Numbered from the stretch's first letter, positions 32,570 to 43,429 are shown. The stretch is 64,000 nucleotides of DNA from Monodelphis domestica (GCF_027887165.1 NC_077233.1:215486967-215550966), one strand, 5' to 3'. The notes: generated from the sequence alone by a model not told the origin. Numbers and translations: made by a program.

Positions 32570-33110
32570 GATTATTGGTGACTTTTGTACTCAAAAATAA
32601 CCAAAATTACATCACTGTGATGTCTTTTGACTCATGCATAAATTGGATTTAAGGAAGGAAGAGTTGCACAGTCATCAGCCTCACTCTCTCTTCCAGAGTC
32701 ATCCAAATTCAGTGACAAGACTAAAGTCAGACTGACTGGCTATGACTGGGGATGCAGTGAATGGCATGAGCATCTTTGATTTCAGTCCAAGTTGTAAGTG
32801 CTCCATAGTACCTGCTTCAGCCACCTTCGTGGTCATTGTAATAAATTGTTCTCATCTGCCCATTCCAAAGGGAGAAGTCTTCACATGCATGGGGTAGACA
32901 TTCCCCTAACTCCCTGACAAGTTTGAGACCTATTGGTTACTCTCAACCTGGTTTAGCTCATCTGCCAACATGGTTTTACTGAGATGTGGCCACCTTGCTT
33001 TAGCTTTTTGGAGCCACAGGGTGAAAACTGGGTGTAAGGTGAACACCAAGGGTAGATGAGCAATTCTGAAAAGGGTTCACCAAGCCCTTACACCAGAGGT
33101 GTTAATCTTC
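32570..33110 (+). repeat. Unassigned marsupial-type interspersed repeat
   Basis: It has the look of a moderately old consensus repeat ('cactgtgatgtcttttgact', 'cagcctcactctctcttcca', 'acaagtttgagacctattgg'). I recognise its general style from marsupial DNA but cannot name the family. No open frame. Confidence 0.45.
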
Positions 33111-33972
33111 CTAGAATACCTCAGGCAGAGTGAGGGTGGCAGAGAATTCCAGGCATGGGGGACAGCCATTACAAAAGAAAGGAAAAGGAGATGGAAGGTT
33201 TACAAAACATTTTCTATGGAAATTATAGAAAAGGCATACTATGAATGTTGGGAAGAAAAGTGGAGAGGTTTTTGAATAGGCAGAAATTCAAATTGGATAA
33301 GAGGCATCTTCACTCAGATTGTGTGTGCTGGGACTTGAGGAGACTAACAAAATAATCCCTTAGGTCAGAGTTTCCCAAGACTTGTACAAGAATATTCATA
33401 GTCACTCTCTTTGTGGTAGCAAAAAATTGGAATGAGGGGATGCCCTTCAATTAGCTGAACAAATTGTGGTATCTGTTGGGGATGGAATACTATTGTGTGG
33501 AAAGGAATAATGAACTGGAGGAATTCCACATGAACTGGAATGACCTCTAAAAACTGATGCAGAGTGAAAGGAGAAGAACCAGGAGAACATTGTACACAGA
33601 GACGGATATACTGTGGCATAATCAAATGTAATGGACTTCTCTTCTAGCATCAATGCAATGATCCAGTATAATTCTGAGAAAGAACTGTGGAAGTAGAAAC
33701 ACAGAAAAAAAAACATTTGCTTGATCACATGGGTCAATGGGGATATGATTGGGGATGCAGACTCTAAAGCAGGGGCCCCAAAACTTTTTACACAGGGGAC
33801 CAGTTCACTGTCCTTCAGACAGTTGGAGGGCCAGACTATAAAAAAAAAACTATAAACAAATCCCTATGCATACTGCACATATCTTATTTTAAAGTGAAAA
33901 AAAAACACAGGAACAAATACAATATTTAAATAAAGAACAAGTAAATGTAAATCAATAAACTGACCAGTATTT

Positions 33973-35766
33973 CAATGGGAACTATGGGCCTGCTTTTGGC
34001 TAATGAGATGGTCAATGTCCAGTTCCATATTTGTCACTGCTAGCAGTAACAGGTGCCACAAGTGTGCATCAGGCTAGATCTGGTTGGATATTTCAGATGT
34101 TTCATTCTGGAAAAAGTCTGTTCACCAACATAAGTGCTGCCAAAGATGGTTGCCATTTTGAGTTCCTGAGATTAGGATATGTCTCAGAGGGGAGAGATGC
34201 ATAGAAATTAGGTAAGCTGCTTGACTTGAATGTGTCTTTCAGAGAGTCATAATTCTGCAATTCAGACAGTTCCATTTGGTAAATTGTATCCACATTTTCA
34301 ATGTCAATAGAAAATGGATTACAGAAAAACTATGTCCTGTTCATGGAGATGAAGCTCTTTAAATCTGAATTGGAACTCCTTTTGCAACTTTTCCAGTGAA
34401 TCCACACGTGTTTCTTTTGGGAATATAATCAAGGGTTTTTCTGTTAACAGATTTTTGAGTTAAGGGGAGATGGCAGAAATTTCCCTCCTTCATTTGGTTG
34501 ATAAGGAGGCCTAATTTTATTTCAAATACTTTCACATGTGATTGCATATCACAGATGAGCTTCCCTTTTCCTTGAAGTTGCACATTAAAACTGTTGAGTA
34601 GCTCTGTTACATCTGTCAGAAAGGTGAGGTGCCATTTCCATTCTGCATCATTGAGCTCTGGTACTTCTTTGATTTTTGAAAGCATAAAAGCTGTAATCTG
34701 TGTAAGTAAGTCATAGAAATGTCTCAAAACTCTCCCTTGACTCAGGCAACAAACTTCTGTGTGGTACAGAACATCTTCATAGGCAAAATTTAGCTCAGAC
34801 AGAAATTCCTGAAATTGTCTGTGGTTTAGTGCATTAGCTCTGATGAAGTTAACACAAGATACCACAATTTTCATAACAGAGTCCCACTTCAGTGATTTAC
34901 TACATAGCAGTGCATTTTGGTGGATAAAGCAATGTATGGCTATTGGATGAGAATGGTTACATTTCTCCATCTCTTGGTTAATTTGAGCAATTACTCCTTT
35001 CTTAGACCCCATCATGCTAGGAGCACCATCAGTTGTCACACTGGCTAGTTTAGTCCAGTCCAGTCCCAAATCCTTCACAGTTGGGAAACCTTCTCATAGA
35101 TATCCTCTCCTATAGTTGTTCCTTTGATGCTTTGCAGTGAAGCAAGTTCTTCTGTGACTTTGAAATTGCCATTTATCCCACGAACAAAAATTAGACGTTG
35201 TGCAGAATCACAAACATCGTTGTTCTCGTTGAGTGCCAAGGAAAAATAGGAAAGTTTTCTTGTGGAGTTTTGCAAATGCTGATGCAAATTGTCTCCCATT
35301 TCTTCAATCCTTCGTAATTATAGATCCTGAAAGACTAACTGTACTAAATAAGTCTGCCTTTTCTGGACACATCTCTTTGGCAACAGAAAGAAGGCACTCT
35401 TTAACAAATTCTCACTCTACAAATGGTCTGCCAGTGCATGCTATTAGCTTGGCAACTTGAAAACTTTCTGGCAGTGATGAAATATTTAGCTGCTTCTGCT
35501 TCATAAAAGTATTTTGCTGAGTTGTCAATGTATTTTTCAGTTTCAATATTTTATCTTTTCTCACATCTCTGACCAAACAATCATATTTATCTTTATGTTG
35601 AGTTTGATAGTGTTGATGCAAATTATATTCTTTGAACACAGACACTATATTCTGGCATATCAAACACACAGCTCTTTCCTTGTACTGCATGAAAAAGTAA
35701 TCATAAATCATAAAGCTCTTTGAATATCTGACACTCCGAGTCAATTTTTCTCTTTCTTGATGTCAT
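33973..35766 (-). pseudogene. hAT (Charlie-type) transposase, inactivated
   Basis: The frame starts at the ATG at 35766 ([18 protein letters not shown]) and ends at the TGA at 33975. N-terminal BED-type zinc finger: CLICQN plus HQHYQTQH (about 35580-35660). RNase-H-like core: FSLALNEN (about 35230), RLIFVRGINGNFKVTEEL, GTTIGEDIYEKV and VTTDGAPSMMGSKKGVIAQI (about 35000-35055). C-terminal dimerisation motif FGSTYVGEQTFS (about 34105-34150), then LWHLLLLAVTN and LDIDHLISQKQ. The pieces lie in several frames, with a stop near 35412 and frameshifts near 35080, 35300, 35720 and 34300. The first catalytic Asp, expected in an ALDES-like motif, reads Asn here. It cannot be active. Confidence 0.9.
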
Positions 35767-35793
35767 TGTTTCCTAGGGATTCCAAATTGCTAT

Positions 35794-35843
35794 TAGTAAA
35801 ATACCAATATACATATATATATATGTATATTGGTATTTTACTA
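35794..35843. repeat. Perfect 50-base palindrome
   Basis: 35794-35818 and 35819-35843 are exact reverse complements with no loop. The arm begins TAGTAAAATACCAATATACA. It could extrude as a cruciform. It sits at the 5' side of the transposase gene. Confidence 0.93.
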
Positions 35844-35859
35844 TATGTAAATATATGTA

Positions 35860-35888
35860 TATATATTTATGTATATATGTATATATGC

Positions 35889-35934
<46 letters not shown>
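35860..35934. repeat. (TA)n and ATGTATAT microsatellite
   Basis: A degenerate TATG/TA tract ending in about 20 pure TA units. The open frames across it are repeat translations. Confidence 0.95.
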
Positions 35935-35936
<2 letters not shown>

Positions 35937-36377
35937 CCCTACAAAAACAATATACCAATAATAATTTTGCCCACCCAGAGGCATCCAGACTGCACTGCCC
36001 ATCAAGATCTGTGTCCATCAATGCAGCCTTCCCAGTCCACATCATTTCAGCCTCACCAGTGGTCATATTGGTGGAACTCCACTTTTACCTCAGGCTCACA
36101 CTGGTGCGGTGTGGGAACCTGCATGATTATAGAGCCGGTTCCTCCACCACCTTTCCAGTCACACTACCCTGTGCAAACTCACACAGGAATCTGATAGCAT
36201 GGGTAAATGTGTGTCCTCTTGCGGTCCATATTCAAGGATCTGTAATTATAGACCTTAATATAAAAAACACATGCCTCACTTCCTCCACATAGTACAATGG
36301 CAACTATACTCCCCCAGATGCATAAGGGCCCCTATAACCTCCCTTTGCCCAAAAGTCTCTCCCCACATTACTACACA

Positions 36378-36452
36378 GTACAATGGCCCCCATATCCCCT
36401 ATAATAGGGGCCATTATGTTGCATATCTAGAGGAGTATGGGGGCCATTGTAC
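36378..36452. repeat. Perfect 17-base inverted repeat inside the hAT element
   Basis: GTACAATGGCCCCCATA at 36378-36394 is the exact reverse complement of 36436-36452, with a 41-base spacer. A further imperfect copy starts at about 36291 ('agtacaatggcaact'). Confidence 0.9.
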
Positions 36453-37271
36453 TACCATGTTTCCCCAAAAATAAGACACTGTCTTATATTACCCCCAAAG
36501 CAGGGGGTGTCTTATAAAACACCCAGTGGCAGTGGTGGGCTTCTTACAGTAGAGACCCACCGCTGATGTCACAGGCCAGATCACCGCTATCCAATGCCTA
36601 TTATATACAGTACTGGAGGTGGTGCTGGGCTTGTGACACTGTATATTGCTGTCTGGGATAGTGGAGGCTGCAGTGCTGGCTGTGGTGGGCTTGTCACACC
36701 TTGCAGAGGCCCATCACCGCCATCACTATAGCGGGCAGCAGTATACACAGTGCGGAATCCCCTCCCCCAGATCGCTGCTCACCATGCTGACATCCTCCAT
36801 TGTGCAGCCACATAATCCTTTGCATGGCGCCTGATTCTTAGAACAAGGCACCATGCAAAGGATTATGTCACTGGAAGCAGTACTGTATGTGAGTGACGCT
36901 GCGCTTTGCAGTGTCACCACATACAGTAGTCCAGGAGCACAGGATGCATCTGCATATCCTGTGCTCCTCTCACTGACCACCAATGAAAGAGATACCCCTT
37001 TTGGAAGTGCAGTGGGGGCCAGATAAATGGCCTCAGGGGGCCACATGTGGCCTATGGGCCATAGTTTGGGGACCCCTGCTCTAAATGATCACCCTAATGC
37101 AAATATTAATAATATGGAAATAGGTCTTGATCAATGACACATGTAAAACCCAGTGGAACTGTGCATTGGTTACCCGGGCAGGATGGGGAGGAGAGAGAAA
37201 GAACATGAATCATGTAACCATGGAAAAATATTCAAAATTAATTAATTAAATAAAACATTTCAATTTTTAAA

Positions 37272-37345
37272 AATCAGTGTTTCCCAAACTGTGTTCCAAG
37301 GAACCTTGGGTGTTCTGTATTAAATGAATATATTTTCCTTCTAAA
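37272..37345 (+). repeat. Possible end of an old hAT element
   Basis: CAGTGTTTCCCAAACTGTGT followed by 'tccaaggaaccttgggtgtt' resembles a hAT terminal inverted repeat. No partner end is identified. Confidence 0.45.
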
Positions 37346-37659
37346 AATGAATTTATATGTATAAATATAAATATAAATATATATGGATAAGGATCAGCCC
37401 TGGTGTTTCACTGGTATAGGAAATACCCCATGAGGAATCTCCCTCTCCCAGTATAGATCAGGACTTTTTCTGACACCTGGAAAATTACCTAAGGGTCTTT
37501 ATAGCTCTTAGTCTTTTCAAGTCAGGAGAGTTTCCAGGAGCACAGGCAACAGTACAAAGATGGCTAAGTCTTAATAATGAGGGAGGCTTATATTGGCACA
37601 AGGAGACAAGGTTAAGAATCACACTATCTTAAGAGGGAGAAAAAAGAATCACACTATCC

Positions 37660-37858
37660 AGGGGCAGCTGGATGGCTCAGTGGATAGAGAGCGAGGCCTA
37701 GAAACAGAAGGTCTAGGGTTCAGATCTGACCTCAGACACTTCCTAGCTATGTACTGCTGGCCAAATCACTTAGCCCCAATTGTTTAACCCTTACCATTCT
37801 TCTGTCTTGGAACAGCTACTTAGTACCATTCTAAGACAAAAGATAGGGGTTTAAAAAG
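37660..37858 (+). repeat. tRNA-derived marsupial SINE
   Basis: Sense copy: 'ggggcagctggatggctcag', 'gggttcagatctgacctcag', 'ttaacccttaccattcttct' and the 3' 'ctaagacaaaagataggggt'. Confidence 0.93.
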
Positions 37859-37899
37859 AATCACGTCACACATAGCCAGTCCCACAAATATCATGGAAA

Positions 37900-38365
37900 T
37901 GGCCTCAAAAGACCCAGGACACAGGGACATGAATCTTTGAAAGAGACTGAGCCCCATCTTTCTGAGCTTTGGTAAGATGCAGAACATCAAGGGACTGAAG
38001 AAGGTCCAGAAAACCAATGCCAAAACTATTGGTGACCAAACAGAGCCTTCCAACATCCTTTGGACCCAGGAGCCCAGGCCCAAACTCCTCAGACCCAAGA
38101 TCGCCAAGTTAGGCTCTCGGGGCTCCAGAACCACGTGCCCTAAAGTTACTAAGCCCCCAGCAACGCCAAAGTCACAAAGTTCGATCCTGAGGCCATCACT
38201 TCCAAAATCAGGATTTCTAAGTTCCGTGATAAACTTACCAAACCCAGTAATTCCAAGGCTGCTAAGCCAACCCAAGTTGGTCCACTGACATGGAAGCAGC
38301 CAAATCTAAAGTCTCCCCTATAAAGACACCTAGGGCCAATGTTTCCAGTTCTAAGTCTTCAAAAT
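37900..38365 (+). pseudogene. Unidentified Lys/Pro/Ser-rich relic, possible processed pseudogene
   Basis: This block is richer in C and A than its neighbours and reads in alternating frames as basic, Pro-rich sequence: KKVQKTNAKTIGDQ, PKIAKLGSRGSR, CPKVTKPPATPKS, then after a frame change ITSKIRISKFRDKLTKP and SNSKAAKPTQV, then AKSKVSPIKTPRANVSSSKS. The style resembles a linker-histone tail or a similar chromatin protein, but I cannot identify it. No clear poly(A) tail or target-site duplication was found. The 151-codon minus-strand frame at 37820-38275 is probably a shadow. Confidence 0.35.
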
Positions 38366-38399
38366 GGACTCTTAAAGACAGACAGACTTGTTTGAAACT

Positions 38400-38865
38400 A
38401 GACAACAGATTTTCTTGTTCAAGACATCACTTTGCTATTTTGTACAAATAGAGGAAAGAGTGAGTCACTAGAAAGAGAGAAAGACAGAGAGAGAAAGCGG
38501 CAAAGAGACAGACTACATGTGTTACCTAGATTTAGCCCCAAGTATTTACATGACTTGCACAAAGTCACACAAGGCTCTCATTTACTATACTAAGCTGCCT
38601 TTTTATAAATAGGCACACGTATCTGTGTCATATGTGTATGTAAATATGTATTTCTAAATGTTCTGCCAGTATTCTGATATAGCTACTAGTCATGCAACAT
38701 CACAGTTTCTGAAGAACTAATGTCAAGAATCCCTCAGAGAGCTGTGGAGAGAGACTCGTGGCAGGTAAGGGCAAGCTGATGCCTATAATATGCAAGGAAC
38801 TACAAAAAACTGAAGTAAAGAGTAGCATTAAAGAAACATGTTGATGTTCCGTCCTTCAGTTGTCT
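38400..38865. other. No recognised feature
   Basis: Purine-rich AGAGAAAGAC stretch at 38458-38510. Otherwise unassigned. Confidence 0.35.
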
Positions 38866-38867
38866 CC

Positions 38868-39098
38868 AACTCTTTATTTATGACCCCATTTGGGGGTCAG
38901 TTCAATCATGTCTGACTCTTTGTGACCCCATTTGGGGTTTTCCTGGCAAAGATACTGCAGTGGTTTGCCATTTCCTTCTCAGTTCACTTTATTTAGTTAA
39001 AATACAGGGTTAAGTGACTTGTCAGGATCACATAGCTAGGAAGGGTCTGAGTCAGGATTCAAATTGCATATAATGTTCTCTTGATTCTTCTTGTTTCA
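38868..39098 (-). repeat. tRNA-derived marsupial SINE with duplicated tail
   Basis: Antisense copy: 'tcatgtctgactctttgtga', 'gaccccatttgggg', 'gtggtttgccatttccttct'. The tail segment with 'gaccccatttgggg' appears twice (about 38881 and 38924), so the end was locally duplicated. Confidence 0.85.
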
Positions 39099-39099
39099 T

Positions 39100-39820
39100 T
39101 ATTTCATGTAGGTTTTCCAAAATTTATTTATTTTTATTAATATGGTCATCATTTCAACAGAACAGTAGTATTCCATCATATTTGCTCAAGTACTCTCCAA
39201 TTGGGGGTGATTCCTTCTATTTCCAGTTGTTTGCCACCACAAAGAAAGCTGCAATAAGTATTTTGGAACATACTGATTCTTTTCCTTTTTTCCCAGATGT
39301 CTTTGGGAAACAGATACCATAGTGGTATTGCTGGGTCTTTGGGCATACACAATTTTATAAATCTCTGGGCATAATTCTCAATTGCTATCCAAAATTGTTG
39401 AATCAGTTCATAGCTTCACCAACTATGTTATATATTAGTGTCCCCATTTTTCCACTTCCTTCCAACATTTGTCATTTTGCCTTTTAATAATGGTAGCCAA
39501 TCTGATAGGTATAAGACAATATCCCAGAATTGTTCTCAAATCAGTAGTCATTTAGAGCACTTTTTTTCATATACTTACATATGGCTTTGATTTCTTCATC
39601 CAAAAACTCTGTTTATGCCTTTTGCCCATTTATCAGTTGTGATATAGTTCTTATTCTTAAAATTTGACAAAGTTCTTTTTTTTTTTTTGGATATGAGACC
39701 TCTATCCAGAATAAAAGACTTTACAAATTTATTTAGAGACCCTGAATCATGGACCCTGTTGATAATGCCTTCCTCTTTAAAATTATCCTCTATTTGTTTC
39801 ATATATACTTTTTGCTGACT
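39100..39820 (-). mobile_element. L1 ORF2 C-terminal region (antisense)
   Basis: It is the reverse complement of the region equivalent to 19000-19580 in the long L1: 'agtagtattccatcatattt', 'tatttccagttgtttgccac', 'ggtattgctgggtctttggg', 'cttttgcccatttatcagtt', 'gatatgagacctctatccag'. Strongly diverged, with no open frame beyond about 70 codons. Confidence 0.87.
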
Positions 39821-39829
39821 CCCTGTAAT

Positions 39830-40560
39830 ATAAGTTTCATGAAGACTTGGACTCTCACTTTTCTCTCTGTATCCTCAGGGCTTCTAATAAATGCTTGTTG
39901 ACTGCCCAGTTGATTGTTAGTCCCCAAGAAGGACTTTGGTTGGAAGTTGTCCTGGGTCCTTAACACAATGGATGGGAAACATGAAGGAAATCCAAATTCA
40001 TCTTAGGCTCTTATTGATTCAATTTAAGATGTTGCATTCATGGGAGATATCTCCCATATTTCCTATATTTGGTTGAGAATTGGGAGGATAAAAAAGAGTC
40101 CTTAGTTTCAGATATTATTGTATTTTATATTTATTTTGGGAAATTCATCTCCTTTCTTTTCTCAGCTATCTTTGGTCAATATATTTTGAAGAAAGGAAGA
40201 TGATGCCCTCCAGTTCCATGTTAAATTTGAATTGGTAGTGTTCTGCTCCTTCAAGTTGACAAGATTTCATGATCTTACACATGTGGGCAATACTTCTCAT
40301 ATTTTATTTATCTTCTTTCCAAGTCATTTTCCCTAGAAGAACCTAGAGGATTGTTTTTTAAAGAACTAAAAACTACAAAAACTGAATAATATAAAATTGT
40401 AAAAAAGAGAATGGGGAGAAAGTTAGGTTTTGGTAAGTAAACAACAAAACCAAGTGAAATGAGAGGGATAGGTCATTGAATAGAAAGAGCCAGCAAAGGA
40501 AAAGTCAAGTCTTTAGGAAGAAACTTGTTAAACCCCTAAGTGACTTGTATCAGTGAAGTT
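39830..40560. other. No recognised gene; small L2-like scrap
   Basis: 39840-39905 ('ttggactctcacttttctct', 'ataaatgcttgttgactg') resembles an L2 3' end. The rest is unassigned AT-rich DNA. Confidence 0.4.
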
Positions 40561-40569
40561 GCAATAAAC

Positions 40570-42130
40570 TTTTTTTTTTTACTTTTTAAATTTCACTGTT
40601 TATTTGTATATTTTACAATTAGATATGCAACATATAGTTCAATGCAAAATAAATAACAATAATCCATGGCAATTTGTTGCTTTCAACAACATGTAGTTTT
40701 GTGCTTCATAGAATGATCAAAACAAGAAAAAATTCTAGGGTTTATAAAATGGAAAAAAATTTAAAAATCAAGGAAAATGCAGCCTAACACTAGATACATA
40801 ATTTGAATTTAGTTAAGGATATCAAGATCCATCATATTTTTATTACATTGATGAAACATCTAAAATAGTCTTTAAAAGTATAACATCAGAATTAAGTTCA
40901 CAAATACTTCCTAAAATAAAGGCAACACACACAAAATTCAGTATGTGGAACATATTTGCAAATGTGAGTTTAAATTTTGCAGAAGAGCCATTGTTAGGAA
41001 TTATGTCCTTCTATCTTCTCCAGCTGCTAACCCAGTGTTCTGAACTTAGTAAATGCTTTAAGGATGCTTACTTGAATTCAGACCTCTTCTTTAAATCAGT
41101 CATTCTTCCTTACAAAATCTTCTCCAAGAGGTTTTAAGAAAAAAAAAATTAATTATAGAACAGGTTTACATAAGTAAGTCTCACCCATAGTAAATGATAT
41201 AATGATTACTACTTAGGTTATTTGCTTTTTAAAAAACAAAAATTGTTATAACTCCTTCATTTTTGGTTGGCATAACTGGTGGATATAAAAATGTAAGCGC
41301 ACAGATACATCTGCAATCCACTGTCAGGTCTTTTACACAATCGATACCAGATGATGGTTTTTTGGCAAGCTCTTGCACAGAACCTCTGACAACACAACTT
41401 TCGAATGTGAAAATGTATTTTTAGATCTCTATTGCAGTCATTATAACATCTATTTTCCAACATATTCCTTGCTACAGAGCCATGTGTGTATTTAGACAAC
41501 AAACGACTAATTATATTCTTACGATGAATGTGTTTGTAACCTTTTATTTGCATTGAAGAAACTAAAAGTTTATTTTGATGCAGTCTACATTTTAAAAGCA
41601 CATTTAATAACTATACTTGTGGCTCATCCTCTATAACTTTTAAGCAACCTGCACTTTACTTTACTTTCCATCATTCCCAGTCTCCAACAGTGAAAGATGG
41701 TCTGTAGAGCAGATCTTCTTCACTCAGTTCCTCTAAGAGACCACAAAGGGAGTTTTCCTTGCTCGGGCTAGCCGTTCCAGTATTCCAAGTGTACAATTCC
41801 CATCTCATTCATCTGTAATTTTATATCCATAAGCAGCTAGTTGACCAGCCATATACTCTCCATCTGAATTATTGTGAGAACAACCCCATGTCCGTATCCA
41901 AACTTTCTGAATACCAGGAATAGTGCTATCACTTGGCGGATCATCTTCCTCTTGCAAACATTTTTGAGAATTAGGTATTTGCACCTTTGGAACAATACTT
42001 TTTCTTGAAAAATATCTATCCTGAGGCTTTGAATCTTCTCTTGACCCAATATCTCCTATGTCTGCAAGTGGTGAATCACAAAATGCAGCAGGCATCTTCC
42101 CTTGAAATTCTGGAATTTGTCTCACTTCCT
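40570..42130 (-). pseudogene. CDKAL1: CDKAL1 retrocopy with foreign 3' part and poly(A) tail
   Basis: CDKAL1 is a radical-SAM methylthiotransferase that modifies tRNA-Lys(UUU). The minus strand from the ATG at 42095 to 41814 encodes about 94 residues of its N-terminus without introns: [53 protein letters not shown] and [19 protein letters not shown], containing the first Cys of the UPF0004 domain. The frame then hits TGA at 41807-41805, and the sequence is no longer CDKAL1. About 1.2 kb of other sequence follows, ending at an AATAAA (complement of 40599-40604) about 18 bases before a poly(A) tail (poly(T) at 40570-40580). It looks like a retrocopy of an alternatively terminated transcript. 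The radical-SAM and TRAM domains are absent, so it is not functional. Confidence 0.88.
41805..42125 (-). CDS. CDKAL1: Open frame over the CDKAL1-derived N-terminus
   Basis: The frame is uninterrupted for 106 codons from an upstream ATG at 42125. The authentic CDKAL1 start is more likely the ATG at 42095, because the ten preceding residues read as 5' UTR. Conservation of [20 protein letters not shown] is nearly complete, so the copy is young or was constrained. Whether it is transcribed is unknown. Without the radical-SAM cluster it would have no enzyme activity. Confidence 0.6.
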   Translation of the reverse strand: MRQIPEFQGKMPAAFCDSPLADIGDIGSREDSKPQDRYFSRKSIVPKVQIPNSQKCLQEEDDPPSDSTIPGIQKVWIRTWGCSHNNSDGEYMAGQLAAYGYKITDE

Positions 42131-42149
42131 CTTGATCAAATGTGATGAA

Positions 42150-42420
42150 GCTGGGGGTGTGGGGATGAAGGGGAAAGAAAACCCAGGTCTAGAATTAGGT
42201 GGCCTACAGACTTCAGATGGAGCTTACCATGACACTTGGGTCCCCCTGCAATAAACTTCTGAGCATAGGGCTGATTGATTTTCTGGGTGGAGAGAGGTCC
42301 TTTTGGGATCCAGGTCTTAAGGTTATAATTTGGGTAAACCAATCACTCCTTTCCAAAAGCAACCTCCCCAAATGGAAAAACAGGAGTCTAAGCTATCTTA
42401 TCTCAAGGGAAAAAAGAAAA
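42150..42420. other. Unassigned, LTR-like block
   Basis: 'ccctgcaataaacttctgag', then a segment with 'ggagagaggtccttttggga', could be the end of an LTR carrying an AATAAA. No partner or flanking duplication was found. Confidence 0.3.
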
Positions 42421-42497
42421 CTCGATATGTGTGTGTATTACAGATTTATACAAATGCAAAATACAAGAATTTGATATAACCAGTGATGTTTTTGCCA

Positions 42498-42557
42498 CTA
42501 ATCAACAAACATTTCTTAAGCAACTAAGTACCAACCACTAGGTTAATATTGAGGATC

Positions 42558-42613
<56 letters not shown>

Positions 42614-43095
42614 GGATGGATGGATGGATGATGGACAGATAGATATCCAGATAGATCACTAGAAATGCAAATCATGAAATAACATCTCTCAAGGAGCTCA
42701 CATTCTAAGAGGGTAGGCAGCTATTCAAGGATATAGAGAATATTAAAAAAAAACTAAATACAAACTAGTAAAATGCAAAGTGGTTTCAGACAGAGGGAAC
42801 TAATAGTTGGGGGGATCAGGAAACATTTTGTGCTAAATGTGCTTGAGCAGAATCTTGAAAGAAGAGAGAGACTGTGAGGTGGAGATGAGCAGGGAATGCA
42901 TACCTAGTATGGGAGAAGGCTCCCAACAAAGAGAAAAAGGAGACATAAAGTGTCCCTCCAAAGGAACAGAGAGAATGCCTTGGGCAATGGTTAGGAGGTC
43001 AGAGGATATATACCTATTGGGTCAGAATTAAAAGTGCTGAAGGCAAAAATGCTGAAGGTGACTACCAGCAAAGCTAAAAAGAGGCTGTTGGAGAA
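42498..43095 (+). repeat. Ancient interspersed repeat (same family as 21435-22655)
   Basis: 'aacaaacatttcttaagcaa', then after a microsatellite 'aaggagctcacattctaaga', 'gaagagagagactgtgaggt' and further GA-rich sequence in family order. Confidence 0.65.
42556..42635. repeat. (GATA)n(GATG)n microsatellite
   Basis: About 14 GATA units followed by about 5 GATG units. Confidence 0.97.
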
Positions 43096-43429
43096 GGGAG
43101 AAAGAGGAAGAGACTGAATGTTCAAATGTAGCCCTCTTTGTTTCTCATCTCTCTTTGGGAAGTCTTCTGTTTTAATTTCTGAACTGACCTTGTCTGAAAA
43201 GTGCATAACAGACCTTCTGAAGTTATTTAAACTCCTGGAGGAAGTAAACTCCATACTTTGGGACTACCAAGGTGTGCTTCTGAAGCCAAAGAGGGCAGAA
43301 ATATGCTATTCCTTTAGGGCTCAGCACAACTCAAATCCATGTGCATTCACAGGCCAGCAGGTAGGGCCCATTTGCAGCAGGTAAGACAGCCAAGCTCTCT
43401 TAAACCAAGACACAAACAGCCTAAAGCAC

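Larger units (their letters stand above)
33770..37078. mobile_element. hAT-family DNA transposon, full length (OposCharlie1-like)
   Basis: The 3309-base element has imperfect terminal inverted repeats: left CAGGGGCCCCAAAACT, and right end, read inward, CAGGGGTCCCCAAACT. It is flanked by the 8-base duplication CTCTAAAG/CTCTAAAT (33762-33769 and 37079-37086, 7 of 8 identical). Eight bases is the hAT duplication length. It carries a degraded transposase on the minus strand, a TA-rich microsatellite and about 1.1 kb of noncoding sequence on the right. From memory, the left 70 bases resemble OposCharlie1 (OC1), a family known from didelphid opossums and other animals through horizontal transfer. 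Confidence 0.88.
33375..37270 (+). mobile_element. L1 3' end split by a hAT transposon
   Basis: The left part, 33375-33769, is L1 ORF2 end and 3' UTR ('cttgtacaagaatattcata', 'gatgcccttcaattagctga', 'gagacggatatactgtggca'). The right part, 37079-37270, continues it ('tggaaataggtcttgatcaa', 'aagaacatgaatcatgtaac') and ends A-rich. The 3309 bases between are a DNA transposon. Confidence 0.93.

Noticed and set aside
35757..36292. 145-codon frames on the plus strand
   Set aside because: The N-terminal half is the TA microsatellite and the rest is hAT noncoding DNA; no domain.
37820..38275. 151-codon minus-strand frame
   Set aside because: No recognisable domain; the opposite strand has the more protein-like basic text, so this is probably a shadow.
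41257..41601. 114-codon minus-strand frame
   Set aside because: Lies in the non-CDKAL1 tail of the retrocopy; no domain recognised and it reads like 3' UTR, so it is not called as a gene.
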